Part shown: piece by piece, positions 1 to 11,334 of the stretch
Layout: each line of letters opens with the position of its first letter
How positions within the stretch are numbered: position 1 is the stretch's first letter
NCBI RefSeq assembly: GCF_013368755.1
Contig: NC_049564.1
Location: forward strand, 1,372,001 to 1,436,000
Length of the DNA: 64,000 nucleotides
DNA from: Talaromyces rugulosus
Lineage: Eukaryota > Ascomycota > Eurotiomycetes > Eurotiales > Trichocomaceae
Direction of reading: 5' to 3'
Notes under the pieces: model-generated
Told to the model about the DNA's origin: nothing
Database searches by the model: none
What the model saw: only the letters and a program-made list of their open reading frames with translations
Made by a program: the position numbers and the translations under genes

Positions 1-630
1 AAGAAACTAGTGGTCCCATCAGACCTGTCGAAGATGTTTGGAAACAAATTCAACCAGGTATCGTCCCCATACATGACTAGCTTTCCGGACAGGCCCCTCT
101 TGAGCTGTCCAAGGATTGTGTCCTGGTGAGTGAGGGTCGACATGCTTTCGGACTCGGCAATATTGAGGATTACATCGGAGAAGGATGGAACCGAACCAGT
201 GGTTATGGCCTTTATTCGAGGCATCGTTACCGTCGGCGAACTTGCGTGGGCTGTGAAAGGCATTGCATCCCCTGTGCGGATCAACCTGCAAGAGTCAATA
301 CACAAATTATGAGAGGACTCAAAACAGAGGTCTCCAGCTTACTCTTGGGTGAAAAGAAAACCAGAATTGTTTGAATAGACGAAATCACTGAATCCGAATG
401 AGTGCCATCCATACCCAAGTCACCATGGATGCTAGCTACCTGCGCAACGCGTCCACCACCATGACAATGACCTTGTCGAAAATAGGCGGAGCTGCCCCAT
501 TTCCCACAATTGTCGCTTCTCCAGGTATTATGGGCTTGTATGGAAAATACCCTGAGCTGAAGAGCACCACGGCGATAGGGATAAACGCATTGGCGAGAAC
601 AAGGGCCGCCTTTGCGAGGCTACCTGCCAT
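1..630 (-). CDS. las21: GPI ethanolamine phosphate transferase 2 (LAS21/GPI7), 5' part only
   Basis: Adds a phosphoethanolamine side group to the second mannose of GPI anchors in the ER membrane. Only the N-terminal exons are here; the gene runs off the left edge. Exons 630-440, 387-343 and 285-<1 join in frame. The protein opens with a hydrophobic signal-anchor (residues about 5-25), then SGYFPYKP, and the catalytic-domain start MVVDALRSDFVYSNNSGF, whose aspartate is a metal ligand in the alkaline-phosphatase-like fold of this family. Exon 3 continues with PFTAHASSPTVTMPRIKAI and GDDTWLNLFP, both typical of Las21 rather than of the PIG-O or PIG-N transferases. I chose the ATG at 630 because it directly precedes the hydrophobic segment; a non-ATG extension to 705 is open but unlikely. 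Confidence 0.93.
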
Positions 631-1231
631 CCTGAAGAAACACCTGAGAACCGGGACCGGAAAGGACTGTAATAAGCATGTTATTGTCCGAGGCACAATT
701 GACAAGTATAATTAGTCTCTCAGGCGTTCTGGACGATTCATGGCATCATGTTTGTACAAACTCCTGGCAATGTTTCTGCCGTTGTTATCTCACTCCACCG
801 CCTCACCGCTTTCTTCGCTGGACATGTGATTTTGCCGCAAAAAATTATATTGCATAAAAAACGAACGTTTAAGGAGTACCTGCAAGTTACGAAAATAATA
901 ACGTGATTTTACTCAGTATCACTTATGCATGTAAGGTCTTTATAGTATAGGTTCCTACAGCGCAGGCACAAAAGCGTACTGCCGTTGGAAACCGAATAAT
1001 ATTTACTTTAGCAATATCCTACTTTGTGTCTATACATATATGCAATAAACATGGTAGAACTCTGCAAAAGGTCTGGAAGACAATGGCCTGCCCTGCTGAA
1101 TCTACAACAACTTTCGAGTTGCCGATGGTAGGAAAAGCGTTTCCCTCCACTCTGGGGAAGATGTAGAGAATCCGGAGAAGGAAAAACCCTACGGCGAAGA
1201 TTCTCCTAGGCTGGCTAACAATATTTCACGC
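631..1231. other. intergenic, 5' flank of las21
   Basis: Non-coding stretch between the las21 start and the small minus-strand ORF at 1232. Contains AT-rich segments (for example 838-870) but no ORF of convincing codon use, no tRNA and no repeat I can recognise. It must hold the las21 promoter. Confidence 0.5.
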
Positions 1232-1387
1232 TCAACCGAGCTCCTCTTCTAATCGAGAATTGTCGTTTCGCCGGTGATTGGCAATGGCGGCAGTAGTTGC
1301 TGCACTGGCAGTGGCTAGTCTTTCCTCATCTTCCAGCCGAGGCGATGAAATCAAATGTAACCGTAGACGTTGGACGCGTTTCAGCAT
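1232..1387 (-). CDS. small ORF directly downstream of the DUF2423 gene
   Basis: A 51-codon ATG-to-TGA reading frame whose start lies 9 bases past the stop of the upstream DUF2423 gene on the same strand. The product is basic at the N-terminus (MLKRVQRLRLHLISSPRL) and then alanine/threonine rich and helix-like, ending RLEEELG. The composition looks protein-like, but no family is recognised. It could be a small independent gene, an alternative last exon of the DUF2423 transcript, or 3' UTR that is open by chance. Confidence 0.25.
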   Translation of the reverse strand: MLKRVQRLRLHLISSPRLEDEERLATASAATTAAIANHRRNDNSRLEEELG

Positions 1388-1395
1388 TATAAACA

Positions 1396-1866
1396 TTAAT
1401 TTTTCTTGGTAGTTCCTCGTCGTGGCTGAGCAAACGAGATTGCATTGCGAGGTTTTCTTTTCATTTGTTTCTTTACGCGATTCGCACGAGTCTTTGTAGA
1501 TTTTGATTTATCGGTTTGTTCGTCATCAAGCGCCATCTCTGTGAATTGGGAGAGAATGTTAGTCGAATACTGCTCATAAAGAAAAATTGGTACGACGACT
1601 TACGATTGGCTGCATCCTCTTGTAATTTTTTCTCATCCAGGTCATCTTGAGGAAAATATTAGCTGAATTCCAAGTCCATGTAGCGGATGATTAATACCAG
1701 AAGACTCCTTCGAAGGATTGCTAGTCTCACGAGATTGCGCAGAGAGTTCTTGCAATTTTGCAGACAGTCTTGCGGTTCTCGCATCGGCGGCAGGACCGAA
1801 AACCGTGCTGCGAAGTTGGGCGGCGTTGCGCTTGCGAGTACTGGAACGAACACTCTTGGCCATTTT
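1396..1866 (-). CDS. DUF2423 / LLP-homolog-like nucleolar protein
   Basis: A 117-residue basic protein of the DUF2423 family (fungal relatives of human LLPH), small proteins associated with the nucleolus and ribosome biogenesis. Exons 1866-1698, 1645-1604 and 1538-1396 join in phase. The N-terminus MAKSVRSSTRKRNAAQLRS followed by VFGPAADARTARLSAKLQEL is the family signature. The middle exon is acidic (DDLDEKKLQEDAAN), and the C-terminus is a lysine/arginine-rich tail with KRKPRNAISF, the conserved end block. Upstream in-frame ATGs exist, but the family always starts at MAKS. It is divergent from the SUMO ligase gene; the two ATGs are 331 bp apart. Exact molecular role in fungi is not established. 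Confidence 0.85.
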
Positions 1867-2197
1867 TGCGGATTTAGAAATAACTAAAATCGACACAGGG
1901 AATCTTAATGCGCCAAAATTGGTCAAGGAAGATCAGATTTCGGAGAAGTGGCGGAGGATTGAGGCGGGAAAGTCTTTTTTTGTGGTTTGGGCGATGGATT
2001 ATGTCATCACAGGATGTCTTCGAGAGTCGACGATGCGCCAACCAGGCAACGTCGACTGCAGCCTTGTTCGTGCGTATATACGCTGCTTGGAAACTGTGCG
2101 ATGCCTCTCGTCATAACTCTAGAGAGGGCAACTATTGTTTTCAAGAATTCCTCCTAAAAACCCTTTGAAAAAAGTGGTTATACGCGATACTGGCAAA
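1867..2197. promoter_or_regulatory. divergent promoter region, DUF2423 gene / SIZ1-like gene
   Basis: 331 bp between two divergent ATGs, so it must carry both promoters. Short overlapping ORFs on both strands are not supported by any family similarity. I see no distinct operator. Confidence 0.5.
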
Positions 2198-4096
2198 ATG
2201 GCCTCGTCAGGGCAGAGTTCTGAGCTCCAGAGCTTGGCTGCCCTGGTCAAGACACTGACCAACATCCAAATGAAAGAGATACTAAGAAGCGAATTCCTTG
2301 CTGTGTCTGGGGTCAAGACTACGCTGCAGCTGCGCATTATCGAGTGTAAGTGCCGGCGCTTTACTATCGTCTTTTTTAAAACTGAGAGCTTTGCTAATTG
2401 CACACTGTTTCTCCAACAGATTTCGAGAGGATTTACCAGTCCGGCCAAATGGATCGCTACGAAAACATCAAAAAGTTCATATGTTCCTTCACCAACCGAT
2501 CACTTCCTTCTTCCCCCGCCACACACCAGTATCAGTCTCACTACAACTCTTCAAGACCAACACAAGTCAAGGAAACTGTGGGGTCAACAATGTCACCTCA
2601 ACCTTTTTCAAATGGTCTGTTTTATCCTCAGGTGGACTGACAAGTGAGGTGTTGTTGACTGTTTCACAGGACGCTTGACGTTCAAGGAAAGCCCATTTTA
2701 CACAATTCTCGAACCACTGTCATCAACAGTTGAATGTAAAGGTACGCTTTCCCACCTACAATTATTCAAGGGCTTGACTAATAGGAATGGTAGTTCGCGA
2801 ACAAACACGAGACTCTGTAGATATGAAATTCACCCTCAGCCCATCAATCGCCTCGAGTCTTCAGAGTGATCCAAATCTACGAGTCATGGTCTACTGTGCT
2901 GGTGATACTGGGCTGAACCAGTTCTCCAAATCCGACATTGCTTTCCCTCACCAGGTCGAGCTAAAGGCAAATCTTGACGAAGTCAAAGCAAACCTGAGAG
3001 GACTGAAAAACAAACCGGGTACAACGAGGCCTGCCGATATCACGAGTTACACCCGCAAGAAGGCTGGGTATGTGAATCAGGTCACAATGACATTTGCATT
3101 GACTCAAAAGGTGTGTATTGGTTTATTTCTACTATAATCTCGGATTCCTGACTAGAGAGGTAGAAATTCTACGCGGTCGTCAATCTCGTGCAACGACGGC
3201 CTGTGGAGGCATTGGTCGCAGAATTAAAGGACAGGAAAATCATATCAAAAGAACAAGTTTTGCGTGAAAGTGAGTTTATTTGCAGTTCACAAATTGGCAT
3301 GCATGGAAAGCTAACATTCTAATAGTGCGAAGTCGGGCAGAGGATACCGATATAGTGGCGACATCCACCGTCATGTCCTTGAAATGCCCCCTGTCGACAC
3401 TTCGAATCCAAGTTCCCTGCCGGTCTATGGTTTGCACCCACCATCAATGCTTCGATGCTTCATCCTTTTTACAACTGCAGGAACAAGCTCCAACCTGGAC
3501 ATGTCCTGTGTGCAACAAATCCACGAGCTTCGAGGCATTGCAAATTGACCAGTAAGTAGCCGACCATGTCAATCGAGCTACCCAGCTGACCACCCAGATA
3601 CGTGGACGAAATCCTTCACTCAACATCGTCCGATATTGAGCAGGTAACCATTGAACCACATGGTGCTTGGCACTATGCTAAAACAGACGACGACTCACAA
3701 AATAACAACATTCCTACTGGTGGTGCTGATGATGACGACGACGACGACTTTATCGAAATCGGGCACTTGTTTACCCCGAAATTAAAACGAGAAGACGCAT
3801 CTGATTCCTTCGATCTTCATACCACACCCTCTGCCCAAGATAGGATACCCAGTGTCCCAAAATCTAGCCAGAAAAGGCCGGCCCCTCAAGTTATAGACCT
3901 CACAATCAGCGACGACGAGGATGACGAGCCCCCCAGACCACCCAAGCGGCAAGCCCTGGGCACGGGAGATCACCCATTGTCTCTTACTCGGGGGAACTCT
4001 CTACAAAATGGGTTTTCCGAGAATGGAATCCTTGGATTTCCCTCTGGTAGCGAATCTTTATCCCCAGGACAGTCGACTTTTTACATCGATGTGTGA
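2198..4096 (+). CDS. siz1: SIZ/PIAS-type E3 SUMO-protein ligase
   Basis: A 523-residue SUMO ligase that directs the Ubc9-SUMO conjugate to nuclear substrates. Exons: 2198-2345, 2420-2614, 2670-2741, 2785-3110, 3164-3269, 3326-3551, 3598-4096. Residues about 10-50 form a SAP DNA-binding motif (QMKEILRSEFLAVSGVKTTLQ). A PINIT domain spans roughly 120-300. The SP-RING follows, with CPLSTLRIQVPCRS, the C-x-H ligand pair in MVCTHHQCFD, and the closing pair WTCPVC. The C-terminal tail is acidic with a clear SUMO-interacting motif, VIDLTISDDEDDE, and a seven-aspartate run before FIEIGHLF, a possible second SIM. An ATG 63 bases upstream is also in frame, but MASSGQSSELQ resembles the start of aspergillus Siz proteins. 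Confidence 0.93.
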
Positions 4097-4676
4097 TGAT
4101 GATTATCCCTTCCTGTCCTGCTTGGGTTCATAATGCATATGTCTTTTTCTTGGTAGCGTGGGGAGTGGGAGGCAATAAGGGAGTTGTGATTTAATGGCAG
4201 CATTGGTCTTTTGTTCTTTTCTTTTCAAATCTATATTCATGGGGAAGGCTATATCATGATGATGCGGTTGTTTCATTATCTCGGGCTGTTGATAGATTAA
4301 CTAGTGGATAGCGCTTGCATTCCGTGTTACTTATTCTTATTATTTATTTTTATTTACTGTAAATCATTGATCTAAATACTTCCCAAAAGCAATTTAAATG
4401 ATTCTATTATTGTATCATGTATGTAAGAGAGACGGCTAACCTGAAGTGGCAGACCCACGGCGCGGGCCACGTTAGCTCCGCCGCGATGATTGATGGAACG
4501 ACAGACAACCTTACCTTGTCGCAAACAACACAACATTCAATAACTAATTCAACACCCTCGTTCTCTCACACTAACATATCTGACCGAAAATCCCCAATTC
4601 CGAGAACCAAATCACTTTAACAACCCAATACTGCTCTCTCTCTCTCTCTCTCTTTCTCCCACACACAAACACAGCC
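4097..4676. other. intergenic between siz1 and trs33
   Basis: 580 bp holding the siz1 3' end and trs33 promoter. The only structure seen is the CT microsatellite just before the trs33 start. Confidence 0.6.
4634..4653 (+). repeat. (CT)n microsatellite in trs33 5' leader
   Basis: Uninterrupted CT dinucleotide run ending about 24 bp upstream of the trs33 ATG. Pyrimidine tracts here are common in fungal core promoters and leaders, but this one is a perfect dinucleotide repeat. Confidence 0.85.
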
Positions 4677-5454
4677 ATGTCATTCGACTCGCAATCTCCG
4701 CCCTTAAACACCTCGGATCCGTATGCACGATTCCTAGGCGCATCATGCCTCGATTTACTCCTGATAGAAATTGTGCCCATGGCCGAACGATTAGCAGAAC
4801 AATTCACATTGACAGAAGGCAAAGAAAAGGCCGAAGAGGATGAATTACGAGAAGCGACGTTTTATCGCTTGGAGTCGCTAGGTTATCGCGTGGGACAGGG
4901 ACTTGCTGAGAGGTGAATACCACGTTCAAAAACCAAAAAAAAAAAAAAAAAAGGAAAAGGGGACTGGTTTTAATGGAAATTGCTGCAGGTTTTCACGAGA
5001 TCGACCGCGTTTCGCCGATAATCTGGATGTGATCAAATTTATTTGCAAGGATCTTTGGACGATTCTGTTTAGGAAACAGATTGACAATCTCAAGACAAAT
5101 CATAGGGTATGTCTTTCTTTTCCCATGGTTCCCGACATCTATAACTCATTAATATCCTCCAGGGTGTCTACGTTTTAACCGATAGTGCGTTTCGACCGTT
5201 ATCAAGGATGAGCATGGCAGTCAGAAGTGAGGCGGTGGTTGGGGCAGAAGCAGTACGTTATTTTCTATCGAAATGTGATAGAGAGAGAGAGAGAGAGAGA
5301 GAGAACGAGCTAATATGCGCAGTTTCTTTGGTTCCCCTGTGGACTCATTAGAGGATGCCTGGCGAATTTGGGCATCAATGCTACAGTCCATGCAGAGACA
5401 TCGGAACTTCCGGGCGCTACGTTTCAGATAAAGACTACACAAGCAAAGACATGA
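4677..5454 (+). CDS. trs33: TRAPP complex subunit Trs33 (TRAPPC6-like)
   Basis: A 191-residue subunit of the TRAPP tethering complexes, which act as Rab exchange factors at the Golgi. Exons 4677-4912, 4989-5106, 5163-5252 and 5323-5454 sum to 192 codons. Family features: [19 protein letters not shown] near the N-terminus, [36 protein letters not shown], then [17 protein letters not shown] and the C-terminal [19 protein letters not shown] and LPGATFQIK, which form the Bet3-like fold. The third intron holds a GA microsatellite near its 3' end. Confidence 0.92.
5281..5304 (+). repeat. (GA)12 microsatellite inside trs33 intron 3
   Basis: Perfect GA repeat, 24 bp, lying within the 70-bp intron 5253-5322 between the donor and the acceptor. 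Length variation here would change a short intron considerably. Confidence 0.9.
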
Positions 5455-5881
5455 AAAATATACCATGGTCAGAGAGAGAGAAAAAAACATAGCACTTGGA
5501 AATCATCTACTCTTGTCCCCTCTAGGGTTCCCTAGCAGCGCCAAGTCGTTTTTTTTTCTTCACCCAGAAAAATAAAGCCGTCGAGGTAATCATACCCCAT
5601 ATTCGACCTCGAAAAAAAAAACGGTTCTAAAGATGCAACACAGTCAAATCAAATCCGACACCTCATAAAGTTTCCAGAAGCTCATATTCATCCATTCACT
5701 TCACGTATCAAAGCCTATCTTCCAAGACAATCGAATTAGCAGTGGACGTATTTATCGGGCAATGGTCCATGTTTTAAAACAGCTCGGTAAACAGATTTAT
5801 CCGGAAGAAAGGGAAAAAATGTTTCATCGAGGTGAATTGGAAGGAGGGGGGCCCTTGAGGAAGCAGATGGAGAGAAGGTTT
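5455..5881. other. intergenic between convergent trs33 and malate dehydrogenase genes
   Basis: 427 bp carrying both 3' ends. Several A-runs (5600-5625) and T-runs. No gene seen. Confidence 0.6.
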
Positions 5882-7288
5882 TTACTTTGGCGGGGGGTTC
5901 TTGACGAAGTCAACTCCCTTCTCAATGTTCGTCTTGAGGCCCTTGACGGCAACTTCGACCAATTTCTTCTCTTGTTCCGAGGCTCCTTCGAGCACATTGA
6001 TGGCTTTGGCCGCACCGTCAGGCTGTATCTTGAGTTAGCAAATGATGTACGTTATAGAAAAAAAGTTATTCTCGGAAAGAAAAACATACTCCAAGCTCGA
6101 CAGGCACAGAGAAAAAGTCCACGCCAGTGGCCTTGGCGATGGCGTCACCGCCTGGAACACCGGGCAGGTAAACAAAGGTAGGCTCTGTTTCGCTCTTGGT
6201 ACCCTTGAGGGCCTTGATCACGTTCTCGGCAAATCTATGTATGCAGAGTCAGCACGCAATTTCGATGATATGGACTGCAAACCCACCTGAATCCGGCAAA
6301 TGCCATGGAGAGGGTGGCGGAGCCAGCACCGTCCTTGGCCTTGACAACCTCATCACCACCGAATTGGACACCTGCATAACGAGTGAGTTTTTGTATTCAT
6401 TTATATGCGAGAATGAGAAAACTGACGGTTCACCAGGGCGTCGTATTTGTCAGCAGGGATTTGAAGAGCCGGCTTGGCCAGGCTGAAGAGGGGAACAATG
6501 GTGTCGCCAGAGTGACCACCAACAACGGGGATGGTGGCCTTTGAGGGGTCCTTCTCTCCGCTGTACTCTTGAACGAAAGTCTCGGCACGCACAACATCGA
6601 GGGTGGTAACACCGAAGAGGCGCTTGGGGTCGAAAACACCGGCGGCCTTGAGGACCTCGGCGGCGATGGGCACGGTAGAGTTGACCGGGTTGGAAATGAT
6701 GAGCACAAAGGCCTTGGGGCTGAATTCAGCAATGCCCTTGACCAAGGTCTGGACAATTCCAGCGTTGACCTTGAACAGGTCGTCACGGGTCATGCCAGGC
6801 TTGCCTGTCCAGGATTGTGTTAATTATGTAATGGTGAAAGGCATAGGCCAAAACATACGAGGAATTCCGGCGGGGATGACAACGACGTCAGCACCAGTGA
6901 GGGCCTTCTTGAGACCGTCATCGGCAGGCAAGAATCCTTGGAGTTTCTGTGGCTGTGATGAGCAAAAATTCATGTGTTATAGAGAGCCACATCACGTACA
7001 GCAGGGCTTGAAATGTGCGAGAGATCAGCAGCAACACCGGGGGTGTTGACGACATCGTAGAGGGAGAGCTCATCCACGAGAGGGCTGGCTTTCAAGAGAA
7101 GGGAAAGAGGCTGTTTGTACACATCACAGTTAGACCATGATATTAATCGTCAATAAACACGCTGCTTCTTTTGATGAACTCACCTGGCCAATGCCACCAG
7201 AGGCGCCGAGAACAACTGCACGCAAGCAAGCCTGTCAGCACTTTATCTTCCGAGCGAAATGCAAGTGCTACGAACCTGCTTTGACCAT
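5882..7288 (-). CDS. NAD-dependent malate dehydrogenase, probably cytosolic
   Basis: A 330-residue malate dehydrogenase (malate + NAD to oxaloacetate + NADH). Eight exons: 7288-7276, 7215-7184, 7110-7000, 6946-6859, 6804-6427, 6371-6287, 6234-6090, 6022-5882. The Rossmann motif [18 protein letters not shown] follows a four-residue start (MVKA), so there is no mitochondrial presequence, unlike the usual mitochondrial paralogue. The substrate and catalytic segments are present: [49 protein letters not shown], and the catalytic histidine in [15 protein letters not shown]. The C-terminus KNPPPK carries no obvious PTS1 tripeptide. A cytosolic enzyme is therefore the best guess; a role linked to peroxisomal metabolism cannot be excluded. 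The first exon is only 13 nt. Confidence 0.93.
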
Positions 7289-8003
7289 TTTGCCGGTTTG
7301 TGATGATTACTTTTCAGAAAACTGCAATTGGATCAAATGGATGAAATGAGGATAGCTGGAAGGTCGAAGGGGGGTTGTAGCAGGGAGGATGAATGGTCTG
7401 GGGGGGTGTGGGGTAAAGTATATGAGGGGTCCTCCTGCCCAGCGTCTGTCTCACCGAGGATGAATATGGCGCAGGATTGCACAATCCGCCGGCCCATCGT
7501 CAGTTGCCGGCGCATCGGGTATCGACCGAGTTGATTCTTCGGAAAAAGGTATATTTCTCATCTCGTGAAACCGTCTTAAACAGCCCTGTACCGAGCAAGT
7601 ATCGGAAAAAGGCGGGTGGGCGGGTGCCAAAGCCGCTTGGCTTAGCCGAGTAAAGAGAAAAGACTACAAGAATAACTTAAGAGGACGAATTACGTCCCGA
7701 GAATAGGAATTATACAAGTTGTCCGGCAGACATGTGAAGGCCTTTTTTTTTTGTGAACCGTGTGGATTTTTCTAGAAAGCAGGACCGTTGACATTTGTCA
7801 CCAATGCCAAATTCTAGTTGTCATCAAAGCAGTAAATGAGTCTGGCATGCCTTTTTTTTCACATGATGCAACCGTTTCAGCCCGATTCGTCAGAACACGA
7901 CAGTTTTTTATTTTTGGCCGTGTTCGAGATCAAACCCGCATAATCCCGGTATTCTTGAACATGATCATACCCGCCCTAAAACTTCAACAAAATAAGGAAA
8001 CGT
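7289..8003. other. intergenic, malate dehydrogenase promoter / eL28 3' end
   Basis: 715 bp between two minus-strand genes. Contains GC-rich patches near 7390-7520 and T-runs (7743-7752, 7850-7860). No coding potential I can support. Confidence 0.6.
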
Positions 8004-8751
8004 TTACTCCTGCTCGGCGGCCTTCTTGGCCTTGGCGCCTCTGGGCTTGGAAGCAGGGACGTCCTTCTTGGGCTTCTGGGAGCGGCGGAGGGCAGAGACA
8101 CGAGCAACGGCGACCTCGCGCAAGTCAGCACGGTATCCGTTCTTAGCAGAGGCGCTGGCGACGCTCTTGTAGATCCTGGCAGTAGAAAGAAATTTGATAA
8201 GTGACCGCAATAGACAAGGAACCCAGACTGTGCTGGTGTTGAAGAGACAATGCTTACTTGCGATTCGATGTGTTAGGGCCGAATGTGGTGGTGCGGATGT
8301 TCTTAGCAGGGTTCTGGGTGTTGGAGGCGTTCTTCGCAATCAGGGAGACACCACCGTTCTCCGAGGACTCGAGTCCAATAGCCTGGAAATTCCTGTCAAT
8401 TGAGAACTTAGGGAGTGGTGTAACTCATGGGTTGTACCTTCTCGTTGACAAATCCAGCGTACTAGAGAACAATATTAGCCTTTTGTATTATTGCCACTGC
8501 TGGAGGAAAAAAAAAAATTACCTTGCGAGAGTGGTAGTTGGTAGGGTTCAAGGGGTCGCGAGAGAATTGGACACCGCCAGCGTCGTTGCGCTTCACGAGG
8601 AAGGCATTTTGGCCGCCTATTGAAATAAGAATATTAATCACTGTAGCGAGCAAATAGTTCCGCGGTTTTTCTCTTGTAATGCGAAATTCCGGAGGAGTGG
8701 TTATGACGTACGGGTGATTTGCCAGATGAGGTCGCTTGAGACGTTGGACAT
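8004..8751 (-). CDS. rpl28: 60S ribosomal protein eL28
   Basis: A 151-residue large-subunit ribosomal protein. Five exons (8751-8712, 8616-8522, 8461-8438, 8382-8258, 8175-8004) join in phase. The protein starts MSNVSSDLIWQITRGQNAFL and continues RDPLNPTNYHSRKYAGFVN, GLESSENGGVSLIAKN, NPAKNIRTTTFGPNTSNRK and a lysine-rich tail ending KKAAEQE, all diagnostic of eL28. Multiple introns in the first half are usual for fungal ribosomal protein genes. One exon is just 24 nt. Confidence 0.96.
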
Positions 8752-9320
8752 GATGACGGTTCTGCTGGGAGATGCTTGACTGAACACTGGTTGATTCTTC
8801 TCGCCTTGTTTCCACCTCGAATCTGTATAATCGCTGCTGAGGTCAGCAACTTGTGGGCGACTCGCTAATGAGTCTTGATCCGGTATGGCGTGGAAGGGTG
8901 CTTGGGCTATGCCTTATTCGGCTAGTGCAGGTATTAGCCACAGGACTACGTACTGACTATACAGTGTAGAGATTTGGATGATATTACTAGTAACTAGGAA
9001 ATTCTAGAACTGATATGTGGCTCTATTACCCATGAACAGTGTTTATTCAATATCATACCAAAAAAACACATCCAAGTAGAGCAAGAAAGAGAGAGCGGGC
9101 TTTTGTTCCAGGGCTCCGTCCACCCAAATATCGCTGCCTCAGGCAGCCACAGATGACGGGAGCGCCGGAGGCGGAGTTCAGCGACTTTTGACGTATCAAT
9201 CAATAACTCAGCCCGACAGACGACCGGCCGACTCTCTCCATCGCTCACCATCCTTGGCGATGTAGTTGCATGCGTGCAATCGCCATCACCTGATAATATA
9301 GAAGGCTATTGTTTATCATC
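8752..9320. promoter_or_regulatory. divergent promoter region, rpl28 / DUF2015 gene
   Basis: 569 bp between divergent ATGs. No ORF on either strand has family support. It should hold the strong rpl28 promoter; I cannot name a specific ribosomal-protein promoter element with confidence. Confidence 0.5.
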
Positions 9321-9762
9321 ATGTCGTATCTCTTGTATAGCGCCAGTTTTTTTGTCCTTGTCATCGGCACCGGTATGTTCTGCCTTGAAACCAAAACGTC
9401 TATTATTTACTTGCAACTTGGGAAACTAATCGATCTTTCTAGCTCTCTACTTGACCAGATCGCGATGGCTTCCGCATGTCCCCGTGCCCGACTACGTCTA
9501 CGACCGACTCCCCGATAGCTTTACAGGCGACATCGAAGCCGGCTTCACCTCCTCGGACTTTGATCTCGCCAGCAACGTGGTTGAGGGCGACTCCAGGTCC
9601 GGTCTGGACAAGAAAGCGAAACGGGAAATACGAAGAATCATGAGGAAGCGTGGGGTGAATTTCGATGAGGCTCGCCGACTATATACAGAGCAACGCTTCG
9701 CAAATAATAATATTGGGCCGGACGGCCGACCAAGAGACCCCAAATTTGTTTCCTTCTCATGA
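9321..9762 (+). CDS. DUF2015 (UPF0357) family membrane-anchored protein
   Basis: A 123-residue fungal protein of unknown function. Exons 9321-9372 and 9443-9762. Residues 1-20 form a single hydrophobic segment (MSYLLYSASFFVLVIGTALY), suggesting a membrane anchor or signal. The conserved body reads YDRLPDSFTGDIEAGFTSSD, ASNVVEGDSRSGLD, then a basic helix KKAKREIRRIMRKRGVNFDE and the C-terminal block IGPDGRPRDPKFVSF. This matches the DUF2015 family, which includes yeast YCL012C. The location in the cell is inferred only from the hydrophobic N-terminus. Confidence 0.85.
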
Positions 9763-10141
9763 CATGACACCGACCCTGCAACTTTGACTCTCCTTTTTCC
9801 TTTTCCTCTCTCTCCACATAATTATCGCATTTGTTGTGAAGCTCCACTGTCGTCGCTCATTTTTCTCTCGTCTCTTGATAGTTTCATCATAGCAATTGAC
9901 CATCTACTCCGACCGGCAACCGGCTCCAGCCTTGTTTCCGACAGTCGTTTCCATTCATGTTTTGGATTTGTTCACGTTTTTGTCAGCTGTACTGTTAGCT
10001 TACCAGGCGATATTTTATCTTTTTTTCTCGCTCTTGGTTGGAGGCGAGCTGCTTCCCTGTATTCGAACTAGCTTGCCTCAAATCTACTATATCAAATGCA
10101 GCCTAAGAACCATGTTTTTGTAGGATAGCTTAGGTCTATTA
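9763..10141. other. intergenic between convergent DUF2015 and SF3B4 genes
   Basis: 379 bp of pyrimidine-rich plus-strand sequence carrying both 3' ends. No gene seen. Confidence 0.6.
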
Positions 10142-11334
10142 TCATCGACCCCTCCCATATCCCGGTGGTTGAAAGCCTGGAGGAAGCGGTGGAGGAGCTC
10201 CCTGTGCGCCTCCGAAACCAGGCGGTGGCGCAAACCCAGGAGGCGCAGGAGCAACTGGTGGGTAATTCGTCGGCGGCTGGGCGGCGTTGTTGAAACCAGG
10301 CGGCGGCGGCGCAAAGCCTTGTGGTGGTGGTGGACCGCCGTATCCCGCTTGAGATGGAGGAGGTCGCGCTGGCAGGCCAGGTGGAGGAGCAGCCAATGGA
10401 GCCGCCATGGGCTGTGTTGGTGGAGGAGGTCCAGGGCGTGGTTGTTGAGGGAGCATTTGTAAAGGCATGGCACCTCTGCCAGCCCCATAGTCGGGAGGAG
10501 GAGCAGCAGCAGAAGGCGGCATAAGACGCGGTACATCTCCGTTGGGCATACCGCCAGCCATCATTGGCGTGCCTGGGCCCACGAGCTGTGGTGGAAGTGG
10601 CTGGCCTTGTGGCTGGACATTGTGCTTGCGGGCCTGCGAAGCCAGCATTCGCTCGGCTTCGTCGCCGTGTCGCTCGCCCTTTCCATCCTTTTTATAGGCG
10701 TACTGGACAGAGATCTCCTTGTTCATAAGATATTGGCCGTGCATGCTAGCGATTGCGCCGTCGGAGGATTCAAAGTCTGCAAACGAGACAAAACCGTAGC
10801 CCTTGGACAGATTCGCGTCGTCTCTGGCAACCTTTTTTCCTAGTTAGCTTTATTTCAAAGTAGTTAAAGAATAAGAGCACACCTTTGGGAGAGATAGCAG
10901 CGCTCCGAACCGACTAAAGGTATCATAGAGCACCTGCTCCGAAACCATCGGATCCAAATTACCGACAAACAGCTCGGCGCCGACTTCCATGGTCTTTTGT
11001 TTATCTGCGGAAGCCTTGTTGACGCGAATGGGCTTGCCGTACAGGCGCACCTGGTTCATGATTCGCGCGGCATACTCGGCGTCTTCCTCGCTGATGAACT
11101 CGACAAACCCATAGCCCTGGTGAGCCTGCGTGACGCGGTCCTTGGGCAGATGCACGTTGACGATGCGGCCGGCCTGGAGCATCAGCTCCCACACGAGGCT
11201 GTCACTGACGCGCTCATCGAGATTGCCGATGTAGACTGTGGCCTCTTTGTCCTGTTCCCTACACAACACAGTCAGTAGATGGACGAGTTGAACGAAGTGT
11301 TTGCGGCAACTCACCAATGCCTTGCGCCCGACAT
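10142..11334 (-). CDS. hsh49: splicing factor 3b subunit 4 (SF3B4/Hsh49)
   Basis: A 361-residue U2 snRNP protein that contacts the pre-mRNA near the branch site and binds SF3B2/Cus1. Exons 11334-11315, 11258-10883, 10831-10142. Two RRMs: RRM1 from [20 protein letters not shown] (RNP2 VYIGNL; RNP1 GYGFVEF) and RRM2 from [15 protein letters not shown] (RNP1 GYGFVSF). After [20 protein letters not shown] the C-terminal half is a long proline/glycine/alanine-rich tail ([17 protein letters not shown] at the end), as in the animal orthologue and unlike short yeast Hsh49. The gene is divergent from TOM7. Confidence 0.94.

Noticed and set aside
5882..7288. Mitochondrial malate dehydrogenase
   Set aside because: The Rossmann motif begins at residue 5, leaving no room for a presequence.
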